A stretch of DNA of 63,419 bases from Bacteroidales bacterium (GTDB lineage: Bacteria > Bacteroidota > Bacteroidia > Bacteroidales > UBA932). The stretch spans positions 1 to 63,419 of the forward strand of contig WRMN01000009.1 in assembly GCA_009777095.1 (NCBI GenBank). The letters run 5' to 3'. Shown here piece by piece: positions 63,161 through 63,419 of the stretch (the stretch's first letter is position 1; each line of letters begins with the position of its first letter). The notes beneath the pieces were generated by a model that was given only the letters and a program-made list of their open reading frames with translations, had not been told where the DNA came from and searched no databases. The position numbers and the translations under genes are program-made.

Positions 63161-63179
63161 GATAGAAACGCCAGCCGCT
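63161..63179 (+). repeat. 19-bp motif shared with 2899-2917
   Basis: GATAGAAACGCCAGCCGCT differs from the copy at 2899 by one base. Here it continues into a short CCGCT-AACG-AGCGG hairpin (63175-63188). It lies 31 bp after the TIR gene. The stretch 63131-63237 contains nothing else recognisable. Confidence 0.5.
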
Positions 63180-63237
63180 AACGAGCGGAATTCTATGTTC
63201 ATTTCCAAATAACAACGCTTAAAGTTTCAATATTTTT

Positions 63238-63419
63238 TTAAGCTACAGATTTATATTTATGATTTTCATAATCAACCTGATATAGCTGTTTACTTTTTAC
63301 TATAGCAAAGATCCGGTGTATCATTTTGTTTCTTATATTATTTACAATTAACCACCTGTCCTTTCCTTCCGATAATTTCCGTCTGTAATACCGTTTGATA
63401 TTAGGGTCATAATTGATGG
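63238..63419 (-). mobile_element. IS110/IS116/IS902-type transposase, C-terminal end (cut by window edge)
   Basis: The complement of 63238-63419 encodes about 59 residues up to a TAA at 63238-63240. The stretch NYDPNIKRYYRRKLSEGKDR followed by NNIRNKMIHRIFAIVKSKQL matches the end of the C-terminal domain of IS110-family transposases (IS116/IS110/IS902 type). The 5' part lies beyond the window edge. It ends about 108 bp after the TIR gene on the opposite strand. Confidence 0.75.

Noticed and set aside
1-63419. tRNA or rRNA genes
   Set aside because: No cloverleaf or rRNA-like sequence was recognised by eye in any gap, but a covariance scan was not possible.

Overview
The window comes from a member of the Bacteroidetes, most likely Bacteroidales. 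The evidence is a SusC/SusD pair, BACON-domain lipoproteins, type IX secretion sorting tails on two proteins, an S46 dipeptidyl-peptidase, KDO synthesis, and many upstream regions with the Bacteroidetes promoter pattern (TTG/TTTG, about 18-20 bp, then TAnnTTTG). No rRNA, tRNA or CRISPR array was found.

Layout. 1-2900: an SPFH/GYF protein, a membrane protein and a frameshifted small gene. 2980-22915: a polysaccharide utilisation locus of about 20 kb, all on the + strand. It reads promoter and palindromic operator, SusC, SusD, a double DUF1080 protein, a small Lys/Glu-rich protein, a heparinase II/III-type lyase, a sugar isomerase, a Gfo/Idh/MocA oxidoreductase, an Nramp-like transporter without metal motifs, a second isomerase, two BACON/DUF5689 lipoproteins, and a near-perfect 23-bp terminator stem. 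22980-27150: a degenerate M23-like protein with a gluzincin-type peptidase, then a second copy of the operator ahead of a possible 36-aa peptide and a double-VOC protein, with a convergent LacI regulator that probably reads both operators. 27200-31400: a WRN-like exonuclease/RecQ pair and pckA.

31400-34960 is an accessory stretch: a barrel-like protein, rhuM flanked by a 51-bp direct repeat, a rod-shaped RNA candidate, a truncated lipoprotein and an orphan membrane protein. 34960-43775 is mostly housekeeping (transglutaminase-like protein, nucleoside phosphorylase, kdsA, cardiolipin synthase, DPP11-like peptidase, queD/queE, an mtaB-like gene). 43860-51490 holds a TonB-dependent receptor, a lipoprotein, a DUF3791/DUF3990 toxin-antitoxin-like pair and a PhoB/PhoR-like two-component system. 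51490-61365 carries an M6 protease, queA, an XRE-type regulator behind a cluster of TTACA-N2-TGTAA sites, pyrD, cinA, a T9SS cargo protein, a SAM hydrolase-like protein and mazG. 61336-63419 is again accessory: a nested inverted-repeat element, a TIR/SEFIR protein with a degenerate GTPase-like half, and the end of an IS110-type transposase.

How the genes work together. The PUL reads as import of an anionic or modified glycan (SusCD), surface binding (BACON proteins), lyase cleavage, and oxidation, isomerisation and elimination chemistry on 3-keto sugars (Gfo/Idh/MocA, isomerases, DUF1080), under a LacI-type regulator. A recurring theme is repeat DNA meeting coding ends: repeats supply the stop and tail of kdsA and mazG, and repeats sit in frame inside the mtaB-like gene. 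The candidates most worth following are the rod-shaped RNA at 33410-33650, the self-regulation array at 55375-55772, the TIR/pseudo-GTPase protein and the DUF3791/DUF3990 pair.
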